Shown here piece after piece: positions 1 through 9,127 of a stretch of 64,000 bases of DNA. The stretch comes from Candidatus Bathyarchaeota archaeon A05DMB-2 (GTDB lineage Archaea; Thermoproteota; Bathyarchaeia; Bathyarchaeales; Bathycorpusculaceae). The stretch is taken from the NCBI GenBank assembly GCA_018475625.1, contig JAAKEZ010000001.1, forward strand, positions 186,001-250,000, given 5' to 3'. A program made the position numbers and the translations under genes. The notes under the pieces are model-generated. The model saw only the letters and a program-made list of their open reading frames with translations, was not told the DNA's origin and searched no databases. Position 1 is the stretch's first letter. The number at the start of each line of letters is the position of its first letter.

Positions 1-2716
1 TATTGGAATACCAATTCCCATCAGTGTTCGCACACCAGAGACCGTTGTACGGTTCAGAAAAAACAAGCATGAATGGACTAGTTGCATTAACATGAACTAG
101 ATATTTGGTTGGATTTATTTCCGTGTAATTTACTACGAAAGGCAATTTTGCACTGTCTTCAATTACACCACCAGTGTTCTGTCTATCACCAGTCGAGATT
201 AAAACAGTTTTGATGTTAGACGAGGACAAAAGTTCACTGATCTTTGATGTGTAATAATCCATGTCTTGTTGAGGTATTAGAGATACTACGTTAATTGCGT
301 TGAACCCATTATCATTGGTTACAGTAAGAGAGTGCTTTCCTCTAGTCAATGTAATGTTTCCAATATTAACCCATTTGAATCCGTTCAAGGTCTGCGTCTT
401 TGAGTAAGTTGATCCTACTTTTTGGTCATCAACACTTACAGAGATTTTCCCCCCGGAAGGATTTTCCAAAATTCTAACCCAAGTTTCATAAGTTGCCGAT
501 TCATTCAATACCAATGGAATGTTAAAAGCTGCATCGTTTGTAGACGTAAAAACTATCCCTTGATTAAGGTCAAAGTCATATTTGAGTCCTCCCTGAAATT
601 GACTCAAGACCACTTGGCTCCAATAGTAATCAGAAGAAGTCTCTTTACGCCACGATGTTAAAGGATAGGTTTCTGTCAGGATATTAAATGGCGCAACGTA
701 ATACTTCTGACCAATTGTATCTAGAACAAGGTCAGTGAAATCTTTATCACCATAGAATAATAATATAGTCTTTTCACCAGAGAATTTTAAGAAATTATCA
801 AGGTGTTCAAAGCTAAACGGGAATTGTTCAAGAAAAATCCAAGAATAATTGTTAAGCGCATTCTGCATAATTTCACTCAATGCATTTAACGAATCCAACC
901 CACCAACTACTAGTATTGTGCTGTTTAAAGCATAAACATACTGCAAATCTTTATTGTTTTCAAAAAGGAACAGATTGTTTTCATTAAACACAAGATCTAA
1001 ATCTTTCTGTGTCAGAAGATTATTATATAAAGATTGATGTTCTGCGAAATCCCAAGTGTCATTATGAAATACAATGTATCGTACATTAGCTAAAGAAAGC
1101 AAATTACCTATATTTTGAGAACTATTATCAATCAAATAAGTATGAACTAAATTACCAAAAAAGCCCATATTAGTGGAAGGTACAGTTCCCCAGCCATAAG
1201 ACAGCACGGGCGTAGATACAGCAAAGTATTCAGGCTTATTCGTGAAATTACTGCCCCATGTAACAGCCGCGCTTTGAGGGAAAAAAATAGTCCTAAAATC
1301 CCCAGTTTGATTAACAAGAAAGTTATTCATACTCTTATATTGCAATGGCAATTCGGTTGGTGTAACTGAACCATTCATATTCCCAGTAATAAGCGGATAA
1401 CTGCTAACCCCAGCTGAAATAACTAACAAGATGCACAAAACTGCACCATATATTTTTTGCCGCAATAATTTATGTACACCAAAATGTGAAAGAATTTTTT
1501 TCCATGATTGCAATGCTACAGTTGATGCTGGCTTGTCACCCACAGAGACATAAACTAAACCTTGAACTTTACCAAACACGTCCGCGATTACAAGCCCACA
1601 TAAGAGAGAATATGCCAAGCTTACAACAATAACAAATAAACTCGGATATTTTAGTATCATATCGAACAATGACTGCAAGCATATTATTTTTGGGAATTGA
1701 GAAGATAACCATAAATAGAAACCACCGAATGGTGCAGATGTGCCCTTCCCCAAAAAAACTGAAATTATTGAAAGTACCAACAGAGTCTGGACAATTTTAT
1801 CCTCTGGTTTCTTTAAGATGCTCAACAAAGCGACCGCAGGTATTATTATGGCTGCTACCCAAATCGATGCAAAAATGCCTGAAGGCACAAAAAATGGTTG
1901 CGGATACCAAACATTCACTATTATATTAAATAATGACGGACTATTAGCTACAATAGTGCTAGTTGACGTTATTGCCCAATACGCTGATGGTTTGACCTTA
2001 AGATATGTTAAAAGCCAAAAGGCGGAGATTAGCGCTGAGAGAAGAACAACAATAACCGTAGAAACTGTAATTTTCTTAATATATGAAAGAAGTTGAATTT
2101 TGTTTCTCTGGTAAGCTAAATTCCAGAGTATAAGAAAAACGAAAACCAACGCCCCAATAAACATTGCACGGGCATCAGCCATAAAAGGAAAAACGAGACT
2201 GAGAAGGAAAGTGTTTCTCAAAGTCACCTTCATAGATTTGCTATTAACTATTTCAATTGTAAAATTAAAAACAAGAGGAAGAAGCATATAACCCCACAGA
2301 AAAGAGTAATGGAAGAATTGTGGGACTATATTAGAGTTAATTGTATAAATGAGAGATCCTATTGTAGCACCAATATAGGAAGCAAACTCGCCATATTCTC
2401 TTCTCTTTATTTGTGAATAAAATACTGCAAAAGAAAAGAAGTTTGTCAAAAAGAAAACAATAAAGTAGGATATTTTCTGCAAAAACTCAGTACTATTTAC
2501 TAAATAGGCCAAAGCTGAGTAGCCAAATACGCTTAAGAACATACTGTTATCACCGCTCAGGGCAGGATTAAACGTGTGCAATGAGTTTCTGGTCACCTGT
2601 ATATAGTAAGTCCAGATGATATCAATCGACTCCATTTGACCAGGTACAAATAAAACGCCTCTCAGGATGAAAACTGAAATTCCAATAGATTGAAAGATAG
2701 CCAAGAAAATAATCAT
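1..2716 (-). CDS. Large polytopic membrane protein with extracytoplasmic C-terminal region, partial (YfhO/GT-C-like)
   Basis: An uninterrupted frame of about 905 codons runs leftwards from an ATG at 2716 off the window edge, so the C-terminus is missing. The first ~480 residues are a series of hydrophobic segments. The rest is soluble and Asn/Ser/Thr-rich, with a beta-rich stretch (roughly residues 735-815) resembling a carbohydrate-binding sandwich. This layout resembles YfhO-like or GT-C-like proteins that move or modify glycans, but I see no catalytic motif that fixes a reaction. The frame is open for eight more codons before the ATG, and those codons look coding (FFTKKISA before M), so the start may be wrong or the 5' end damaged. 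It is the last gene of the minus-strand glycan cluster. The function is inferred mainly from context. Confidence 0.75.
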   Translation of the reverse strand, partial: MIIFLAIFQSIGISVFILRGVLFVPGQMESIDIIWTYYIQVTRNSLHTFNPALSGDNSMFLSVFGYSALAYLVNSTEFLQKISYFIVFFLTNFFSFAVFYSQIKRREYGEFASYIGATIGSLIYTINSNIVPQFFHYSFLWGYMLLPLVFNFTIEIVNSKSMKVTLRNTFLLSLVFPFMADARAMFIGALVFVFLILWNLAYQRNKIQLLSYIKKITVSTVIVVLLSALISAFWLLTYLKVKPSAYWAITSTSTIVANSPSLFNIIVNVWYPQPFFVPSGIFASIWVAAIIIPAVALLSILKKPEDKIVQTLLVLSIISVFLGKGTSAPFGGFYLWLSSQFPKIICLQSLFDMILKYPSLFVIVVSLAYSLLCGLVIADVFGKVQGLVYVSVGDKPASTVALQSWKKILSHFGVHKLLRQKIYGAVLCILLVISAGVSSYPLITGNMNGSVTPTELPLQYKSMNNFLVNQTGDFRTIFFPQSAAVTWGSNFTNKPEYFAVSTPVLSYGWGTVPSTNMGFFGNLVHTYLIDNSSQNIGNLLSLANVRYIVFHNDTWDFAEHQSLYNNLLTQKDLDLVFNENNLFLFENNKDLQYVYALNSTILVVGGLDSLNALSEIMQNALNNYSWIFLEQFPFSFEHLDNFLKFSGEKTILLFYGDKDFTDLVLDTIGQKYYVAPFNILTETYPLTSWRKETSSDYYWSQVVLSQFQGGLKYDFDLNQGIVFTSTNDAAFNIPLVLNESATYETWVRILENPSGGKISVSVDDQKVGSTYSKTQTLNGFKWVNIGNITLTRGKHSLTVTNDNGFNAINVVSLIPQQDMDYYTSKISELLSSSNIKTVLISTGDRQNTGGVIEDSAKLPFVVNYTEINPTKYLVHVNATSPFMLVFSEPYNGLWCANTDGNWYSN

Positions 2717-2885
2717 AGCACTTATCTTCTTCGTGAAAAATCACCGAAATGCTTCAAATTTTATATTGACGAATTTGTCCATTGCTTGATAAAGTAGTTG
2801 GATGCGCAGTCACCATCTTCACGCGATTCGATCAATGGTGAAAAACTGTAAATTACATCAATCCGACACATGGTGCCCCACAAGC

Positions 2886-3863
2886 TTAGAAATAGTATGT
2901 TCTACCTTTTAAAGTCCTTTTTCTTATGATCCGACCAATCTTCACTATCGGTTTCAAAAATTGTGTATCATACACCAGTTTACATGTCAAAGGATTGGAA
3001 CCAACAATCCGCTCAAAAGTATTTCCTATATCTTTCGTTGGCAAAACAAAATCGCAAGAGACATCGGAAATCTTTTCTCCAGTCAGCGCATATCCCGTCA
3101 AAGGCCCTAGATTATTCTCTGCGGCTAGTTTCACATGCTTGACTCTGTTAACATCAATATTCATTATTTGAAGAGCAGTTGCATCACAGGCAACCACATT
3201 ATCGGAAGTAATAAGCAAGTTCATTTTTTTGGGAAACCCTTTAGCAGGACCGTTCCCTTCAATTGCTGTTATAGCATCCATAACAACAAGCTTAGGCTTC
3301 AATATTAAGTTAATATCTACAATAGCCTCCGCTAAACGAGGATGCAATAACACGCGATTATGCTGAGGATAACACCCAAACTGATTTTTCAAAGCGCCAG
3401 TATACAGAGTCAACTCGTGAGTCTTCATAACAGGCATTGTCACAAACACATCACAATCGCTAAGTGTTTTAGGCATACGATACTTCTTCACATAAAGGGT
3501 CTCCCGAGGTTTTATTAACGAAAAACGATCCCTTGACAAATTGACGAATTCTGCACCAGTTTTTTCAATAAAAGGCAAGAGACCAGTTGCCCTTACTGCA
3601 TAGTCAGCACTATATTGCAACCCATCTGATTCAACAATCTTCACATCCTGCACAAAATTCCTCAGCAACATAATCATACTTTGAAGCAAGTCTTGAGAAG
3701 TTGTGACTCCCGACTTGGGAACGTAATCGCAAAGGTTAATCTTAATCGCAACCTTAGAATTTGGCGGAACAATCTTTCTCCAGTTTACTCTTTCAAGTGC
3801 TTCTTCTAAATTTTCAGTAAGCGAACGCTTGCTATCGATGCGGCATATGTTTACCAAGTACAT
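2886..3863 (-). CDS. DUF362 family protein
   Basis: 325 residues matching the DUF362 fold: an N-terminal KVAIKINLCDY-type segment, a conserved block around residues 130-165 with VTMPVMKTHELT, and a VVMDAITAIEGNGP block near residue 200. Many DUF362 proteins carry a ferredoxin domain, but this one has no Cys-rich cluster and is the short form. The biochemical role of the family is not settled. It lies 7 bp downstream of the GT2 gene that ends at 3871 and is probably co-transcribed with the glycosyltransferases, which suggests a part in surface-glycan metabolism. No strong ribosome binding site is visible before the ATG. Confidence 0.8.
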   Translation of the reverse strand: MYLVNICRIDSKRSLTENLEEALERVNWRKIVPPNSKVAIKINLCDYVPKSGVTTSQDLLQSMIMLLRNFVQDVKIVESDGLQYSADYAVRATGLLPFIEKTGAEFVNLSRDRFSLIKPRETLYVKKYRMPKTLSDCDVFVTMPVMKTHELTLYTGALKNQFGCYPQHNRVLLHPRLAEAIVDINLILKPKLVVMDAITAIEGNGPAKGFPKKMNLLITSDNVVACDATALQIMNIDVNRVKHVKLAAENNLGPLTGYALTGEKISDVSCDFVLPTKDIGNTFERIVGSNPLTCKLVYDTQFLKPIVKIGRIIRKRTLKGRTYYF

Positions 3864-3870
3864 AGTTTTA

Positions 3871-4947
3871 TCATCTTATTATATTGACTCCTGTCGAAAC
3901 CGAGAATTCTTCATAGAGTCGCTGATTGTATATTAAACTTGCCAGATTTACATTTCTCATAAGCCTTGTAACACTCCTGTCTGGTACTCGACGGATTAGA
4001 GTTTGTATAGCTAAACGTTTTATCCAAGTTTGTTTGAAACGAATCAAATTCCATGTAATCGCCTTTAAGATAGCAACTGCCCCTTCGGATCGACCTTTAG
4101 ACAAATGCGACCAAGCTCTAATCAATTCCAGTATGATCAATAAAGGCAAGTAGTGCAACAAATTTGTTAGACTGTAATTTTTGATCAGGGTCATTATACG
4201 GTTTTTGCAATGGTGAAAAATATGTTTGCCTAATTGACGCGAAGTAGTAGTACTTCGTCGATGGTAAACAATAGAGTTGGGTGCTATGACCGTTTTATAA
4301 CCAGCTAATTTCATACGCCAACATAAATCTACATCTTCGTAAGAAAAGAAATAATCAGGGTCGAAAAGTTCACGGCTTGTTCCGCGCCACATATTTTCAA
4401 GAGCGAGTTTCTTTATAGTTACTGCTGCTCCATTCGCATAAAAGACCTCAGCCACATCGCAGTATACCTTGCTGCCCTTAACAAATCCCCGTTCAAACCC
4501 ATATCCGCATTTATCTATAAAAGCACCTGCGCTCTCAAGTATGTGGCGATTGGACAGAAAAAATAATTTGCTTTGAATAATGCCTATTTCTTCGTTTGAT
4601 TCAGCAATTCTTATAACTTCTAATAGCCAATCTTTTTCCACTTCTGTATCGTTGTTTAAGAGGGTAATGTAAGAACCTTTTGATTTCTTCAAGCCTATGT
4701 TATTGCCTTCAGCGAAGCCCATGTTTTCATCATTCCTGAATACACGAAGTCTATTATCGTTACCAAATTTTTCTATGACCGATTCATAACTTCCATCGGT
4801 TGAGGCGTTATCAACAAAAATGATTTCAAAATTGGGATAATTTGTATTTAATACTGAAGTGACGCATTTTTCTACAATATCTTTTCCATTGTAGTTTAGA
4901 ATTACTATAGAAACCAAAGCGTGTGTGACTGTCAATTTATCCCACAT
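3871..4947 (-). CDS. GT2 family glycosyltransferase (rhamnosyltransferase-like)
   Basis: 358 residues. The N-terminal ~230 residues form a GT-A fold typical of GT2: VSIVILNYNG at residues 12-21, VDNASTDGS near 46-54, a LLNNDTEVE nucleotide-sugar/metal motif near 95-103, and a DVDLCWR motif around 205-211. The C-terminus is hydrophobic and basic, suggesting membrane association. It would transfer a sugar from a nucleotide-sugar to a lipid-linked or protein-linked glycan on the cytoplasmic face. Its start overlaps the end of the preceding GT4 gene by 16 bp, which implies translational coupling. The donor and acceptor cannot be read from sequence. Confidence 0.88.
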   Translation of the reverse strand: MWDKLTVTHALVSIVILNYNGKDIVEKCVTSVLNTNYPNFEIIFVDNASTDGSYESVIEKFGNDNRLRVFRNDENMGFAEGNNIGLKKSKGSYITLLNNDTEVEKDWLLEVIRIAESNEEIGIIQSKLFFLSNRHILESAGAFIDKCGYGFERGFVKGSKVYCDVAEVFYANGAAVTIKKLALENMWRGTSRELFDPDYFFSYEDVDLCWRMKLAGYKTVIAPNSIVYHRRSTTTSRQLGKHIFHHCKNRIMTLIKNYSLTNLLHYLPLLIILELIRAWSHLSKGRSEGAVAILKAITWNLIRFKQTWIKRLAIQTLIRRVPDRSVTRLMRNVNLASLIYNQRLYEEFSVSTGVNIIR

Positions 4948-6164
4948 AGTTGCTTCTCATATAGCTTGATTGTCTTCTTACCTGCATTATCCCATGATAA
5001 GGTGAGCATCAGTTTCTGAACGTACAAAAGCACTTTCTGCCTTATCTCAGAGTTTTGAATGATAAATTCAAGTTTCCGCGAAAGACTTTTGGGAGAACTT
5101 TTTTTGAAGAGGGCTTCTTCAACGTCTATCATTTCTTTGAATGGTGCTATTGCTGATAACAGCACAGGCTTCTGATACCCAATTGCATACGCTAAAGGAC
5201 CACTTGCAGACATTGCAACATTATGTGGAAAAACTACCAAATCTGCGGCAGAGAAATAAACTGGCAAGTCTTCATCTCGTACGAATCCAGTAAAAATCAT
5301 TTGATGAGGTGCTAGATTAAATGCTTTCTTTTTAAGTTCCCTGACATAGTTATTGTAGGCAGCGTCTTTTTGCAGGCGGGGATGCTCTCCTCCTCCAATA
5401 ATTAAGGTCCAATCTTTATGCTCTTTAGCAACCTTTCCAAATCCCTCGACAAGCGTATCAAGCCCCTTATAGGGGCTTATGTAACCAAAAAAGAAAACTA
5501 TCGTCCTATTAAGCAATCCTAACTTTCTTTTCGCTTCATCGGGGGTCATTTTGTTATTTGCAACCTCTATCCCGTGAGGAATCATTACAATTTTCTTTGC
5601 ACACTTGTAGTCGTTCTTCAACACTTCAACAAAACATTTCTCATGTACTATTACAGCGTTTGCTAGCAGTAATATTACTTTTATAGAAAAAATAGATCCA
5701 AACTTAAGTAGTGTAGATCGCCCATTCAATTTGTTTTCTTTTAAAAATTGCTTATTGACTTCAGATAAAGGTATCACACCATGAAGAGTCACAACAAGAG
5801 GTATCTGCAAGAATTTGAGAAAGAGGAGTAAAAATGGGAATAATGCTGCTGAAATAGTGCCTCCGTAAAGGAAAAATTCATGTTGTATATGAACCAAATC
5901 TACATTTTTTTCTACAACCCTTTTAAAGATTTGAAAAGGATAAAATAGACCACGACGCCAGCAGACACAGATACTTAAATTTTTAGATTTGCTTAATTCA
6001 CGCCTTGCAGTTTTTTTCCCGTTGGGACTATTTGAAAAAAGAACAACTTCCACCTTGTGGTTTGTGAGAGCTTGAATTAAGTTTTCTGTGTAATGGGCCA
6101 CACCACCGTCGGAAAACGGGTGGGTAGATATCATTCCAATCTTCAGATTAGTCCTACAATCCAT
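4932..6164 (-). CDS. GT4 family glycosyltransferase
   Basis: 410 residues with the GT-B two-domain layout. The N-terminal domain starts IGMISTHPFSDGGVAHY, the glycine-rich acceptor-site start typical of GT4. The C-terminal donor domain contains FFGYISPYKGLDTL near residues 218-231, GFVRDEDLPVYFSAADLVVFP near 300-320 and a final SASGPLAYAIGYQKPVL segment where GT4 enzymes have the EX7E-like motif; here it is SGPLAYAIG rather than the usual EGFGL. It probably adds a hexose to a surface glycan. It is coupled to the downstream GT2 gene by overlap. Confidence 0.87.
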   Translation of the reverse strand: MDCRTNLKIGMISTHPFSDGGVAHYTENLIQALTNHKVEVVLFSNSPNGKKTARRELSKSKNLSICVCWRRGLFYPFQIFKRVVEKNVDLVHIQHEFFLYGGTISAALFPFLLLFLKFLQIPLVVTLHGVIPLSEVNKQFLKENKLNGRSTLLKFGSIFSIKVILLLANAVIVHEKCFVEVLKNDYKCAKKIVMIPHGIEVANNKMTPDEAKRKLGLLNRTIVFFFGYISPYKGLDTLVEGFGKVAKEHKDWTLIIGGGEHPRLQKDAAYNNYVRELKKKAFNLAPHQMIFTGFVRDEDLPVYFSAADLVVFPHNVAMSASGPLAYAIGYQKPVLLSAIAPFKEMIDVEEALFKKSSPKSLSRKLEFIIQNSEIRQKVLLYVQKLMLTLSWDNAGKKTIKLYEKQLCGIN

Positions 6165-6261
6165 TGTTTTTCACCACAAACTCACATTGATAAAACTTGC
6201 TAAGCCAGTGTTATCTCCCATAAACCTCTGATTGAAAATAAAATTTTTAGGCATTAAGTTA

Positions 6262-7023
6262 TCAGACTTGATTATTATACGTTCGCAGGTTGTTTTGAGG
6301 AAAGGCAAATCGTTGATACCAACGAGTTACCTTTAGTCGGTAGGCAACTCCTAACAAATCTACAAACATTCTAAATACTTCCTTAAGCCGGAATGACTCG
6401 CGTATTCTAAGCTGAGTTGGCATCTCTACAATTTTCAAATCATAAAGTCGCGCGACAGCTAGCAATTCAACATCAAAAGCGTAGCGTTTGACGCACAATC
6501 TTGGAAAAATGTCAGCAAAAACACTTTTCTTCAGTACTTTAAGACCAACTTGAGTATCTTTAAGATTAGCGCCTGTCAGAATTCTTACTAAAACATTAAA
6601 GCCGTGACTCATGATTCTGCGTACTATCGGCATCTCTATCCTAGAATCAGGATGCCATTTCGTAGCGACAACAATGTCTCCATGTTTTAAAGCATTAACA
6701 TAGTTTGAAATCATCCTCAAATCAATATCCATATCGCTATCTGCAAAAACCACAATCTCACCATTCGTCTGCATAAATCCTGATTTTATAGCAAATCCCT
6801 TCCCTACATTCTCAGTATAACTTACAACTCGAACATGACCGTTTTTGTTCGCGTATGTTACTGCTTTCAAAAAAGTCTGGTCTTTACTACCGTCGTTAAC
6901 AACAATAATTTCATAAGGTATACTCCGACTCTTTACAGCATCATCCAACGTACCCAGAACATTTTCTATTGAGCTTTCTTCATTATATGCTGGAATCACA
7001 AACGATAATTCAACTTGGCTCAT
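6262..7023 (-). CDS. GT2 glycosyltransferase, dolichyl-phosphate sugar synthase-like
   Basis: About 253 residues resembling dolichyl-phosphate beta-glucosyltransferase (ALG5/AglJ type): SFVIPAYNEESSIE at the N-terminus, VVNDGSKDQT near residue 45, VFADSDMDID (the DxD-type motif) near residue 93 and ATKWHPDSRI near 121-130. There is no C-terminal membrane pair as in ALG5 proteins with TM tails. It likely loads glucose or another hexose onto a polyprenyl phosphate for N-glycan assembly. An upstream in-frame ATG at 7029 exists, but GGAGA lies about 8 bases before the ATG at 7023, so I prefer the latter. It overlaps the preceding small membrane gene by 14 bp. Confidence 0.85.
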   Translation of the reverse strand: MSQVELSFVIPAYNEESSIENVLGTLDDAVKSRSIPYEIIVVNDGSKDQTFLKAVTYANKNGHVRVVSYTENVGKGFAIKSGFMQTNGEIVVFADSDMDIDLRMISNYVNALKHGDIVVATKWHPDSRIEMPIVRRIMSHGFNVLVRILTGANLKDTQVGLKVLKKSVFADIFPRLCVKRYAFDVELLAVARLYDLKIVEMPTQLRIRESFRLKEVFRMFVDLLGVAYRLKVTRWYQRFAFPQNNLRTYNNQV

Positions 7024-7267
7024 TATCATTGTCTCCAGTTTTTTTGTTAAATTTTAGGTAACGGATAAGTTGGCCAGCAACACCAAGGATTAACGAGAAG
7101 TACGCATAAACAGCCGCTTCATTTGACAATGTAGTTAAACTCATCGTCATCAAAGCTGCCGCAATAATTAAAAGCGATACTGACCCGATAATAAAAGGAG
7201 CACCCCAATTTTCTGTAATATATCTTTTGATTCTTGAAGTGCTTTTCTCAGCGGGATTATGGGCCAT
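7010..7267 (-). CDS. Small membrane protein with two predicted TM segments
   Basis: 85 residues. A basic N-terminus (residues 1-27) is followed by two hydrophobic helices at about 26-45 and 49-68, then a polar tail. It overlaps the start of the dolichyl-phosphate-sugar synthase-like gene, and this pairing is common where the membrane anchor is supplied by a separate small protein. It could therefore anchor or partner that GT2. This is inference; I do not recognise the family. Confidence 0.65.
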   Translation of the reverse strand: MAHNPAEKSTSRIKRYITENWGAPFIIGSVSLLIIAAALMTMSLTTLSNEAAVYAYFSLILGVAGQLIRYLKFNKKTGDNDNEPS

Positions 7268-7568
7268 ATTTAGACTGCACCTATCGGTTCTTGTTTATTA
7301 GTATATTACACTTAAATGTTAGGCGTCATTAACGGGAAGCCTAAAGCTTTGCATAGGTAAAGTTTCACTATTTCTTGCGGCCTCATTATTCTCAATTCTT
7401 GCTGTAGCTTAAACCTAACAGTGAGTACATATGATTTACGTATTAAAAATCTTTATGTTGCTTATAGAATGCATAATCTCATTTATGAACATGTCTTCTC
7501 TAAACAAAAAGAGCTTCCCGATGAAGCCTAATTCTTGAGCAAAAATTGGTCATCCTACTAAGGCATCC
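7268..7568. other. Intergenic region, no gene seen
   Basis: AT-rich spacer between two minus-strand genes. I see no convincing reading frame or RNA. It contains an 8-base inverted pair (CGGGAAGC near 7331 and GCTTCCCG near 7513) too far apart to be a simple terminator, and TATA-like runs near 7310 and 7445 that could start transcription of the 7267 gene on the minus strand. Confidence 0.5.
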
Positions 7569-9059
7569 TTAATAAATGTATGTGAAAATGGCTATTTTTC
7601 CGCTTTGATAAACCAGTTTAAAGGCGGAAGAAACTGTTGGCTGACCATACCAACCACTGCCATTAATCCACCAAACCAAATACAATGGATACACTGAACC
7701 ATTTGCTGCAAGTTCTCGCGCAACCGCCTCAGGAGCGTCAAATCCATAGGGGATTAATTGAGTCCCATCAAAAGTTAAAAAAGCCCAGCCATAAAATGCA
7801 TCGTGAACAAGCAAATGCGCGTTGCTAGGCATGTTTTTTCGCGCCCATTGCAATGCATTAACGGTGTCTTTACAGTCACTAAGTGGCACAGTGTTCTGCA
7901 ACATTGATTTTGGTATATATGCAGGAAAAATATTGTAATAAGAAAGCGCATTGAGGTTTGGCAAAACCATAAAACTTACAGTCAATATTACCATAATTAA
8001 TCCCATGCCCAGTTTAAACAGGCGCCATTTGATTATCCAAAAACCTTCTGCTGCGTAAAAAGCCAAGGGAAAAGTTAACAATAAGGTCCAGCGGTAAGGA
8101 AAGACAGTAAAAAGAGCATTCGGAATGATAATAACCGACAATTCCAAAATCAAAATCAAGAAAACCCAAGCCTTCAGTTGCAGATTAGCCTTAAGCCTTT
8201 TAGTGCCGAATACTACCAAGGGCACTAAGGGCAAAAAACAAAAAGCCAAAAAGCCTAAAGTATTGGCAATCAAATCCACATAAGATCTAAAACCAAGAAG
8301 CGCTATAATTCCACTTGTATCTTGCCCGATAAGACTATTCACAACAGAAAAAGGGGAATACACAAAATTGGCATAAACTATTAAAAAAAATAGAAACAAA
8401 GCAGGAGCAGCACATAAAACAATCCCACGAATTTTAACTACTTCATTATCCAGGAACAAACGAATAATTGTGGCAATAATCATGGCGAACATAATAACGG
8501 TAACAAGTTGATGAGCAAAAACGACCGAAAGCGTAGCCAACGCCAGTATTATTCCATTTTTAAAAGTATTTCCTTCTTTCCTAAGAAAGATAAGTGCAGT
8601 AAACAGAAATATAAGCCCAAGTTCGACTCGGAGCATATCCCAAGACGCTCTTAAGGCTACGAAATACAAAGTTGCAAACAAAACCGCGAGCAAGCTCTTC
8701 TTGGATGACCACGTCAGCGTCTTATTGGCGTAAAAGTAAACGGCAAGTCCTAGAAAACCAAGAAGCAACGGAGGCATAACTTTCAGCGTTATTACAATGG
8801 GAACTCCCGTAGAAGTGACAGCCATAAGCAGGACGTAAAGAAACGGCGCAGTCGCAATAAAGGACCAAAAATTCACACCATCTCTCAACCAAGTAAGAGT
8901 GTTTGGAACATAATAAGCGAGAGTATCGAATCCCACAATGTAAGGCCCCATTAGAATCTCCGGTATTGACCGCACAACGAGCGGTATGGCGAACGCCAAT
9001 AAAGGAAAGAGAAAACTCCTATGCACCTTTAGCCGCAACTTTGCTGAAAATGCAGACAA
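7569..9059 (-). CDS. Polytopic membrane protein, GT-C glycosyltransferase-like
   Basis: 496 residues with about 11-12 hydrophobic helices and a C-terminal soluble part of ~110 residues. The first external loop contains VGFDTLAYYVPNT near residues 42-54, an acidic motif in the position where GT-C enzymes place their catalytic Asp. The soluble tail has conserved-looking WARKNMPSNAHLLVHD. It probably uses polyprenyl-phosphate sugars outside the cell. It starts with TTG, preceded by AGGA. It lies 68 bp downstream of the DUF3131 gene on the same strand and is likely in the same transcript. The family is assigned by topology and context, not by a diagnostic motif. Confidence 0.75.
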   Translation of the reverse strand: MSAFSAKLRLKVHRSFLFPLLAFAIPLVVRSIPEILMGPYIVGFDTLAYYVPNTLTWLRDGVNFWSFIATAPFLYVLLMAVTSTGVPIVITLKVMPPLLLGFLGLAVYFYANKTLTWSSKKSLLAVLFATLYFVALRASWDMLRVELGLIFLFTALIFLRKEGNTFKNGIILALATLSVVFAHQLVTVIMFAMIIATIIRLFLDNEVVKIRGIVLCAAPALFLFFLIVYANFVYSPFSVVNSLIGQDTSGIIALLGFRSYVDLIANTLGFLAFCFLPLVPLVVFGTKRLKANLQLKAWVFLILILELSVIIIPNALFTVFPYRWTLLLTFPLAFYAAEGFWIIKWRLFKLGMGLIMVILTVSFMVLPNLNALSYYNIFPAYIPKSMLQNTVPLSDCKDTVNALQWARKNMPSNAHLLVHDAFYGWAFLTFDGTQLIPYGFDAPEAVARELAANGSVYPLYLVWWINGSGWYGQPTVSSAFKLVYQSGKIAIFTYIY

Positions 9060-9127
9060 ACCGCCGTTTCCTAGAAACCCCTGTCTAATGGAAGAGGCAT
9101 TATCAAGATTTATGAGGCATCATCACT

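Noticed and set aside
7331-7520. Inverted CGGGAAGC/GCTTCCCG pair
   Set aside because: Arms are ~180 bases apart and only 8 bp long; likely chance.
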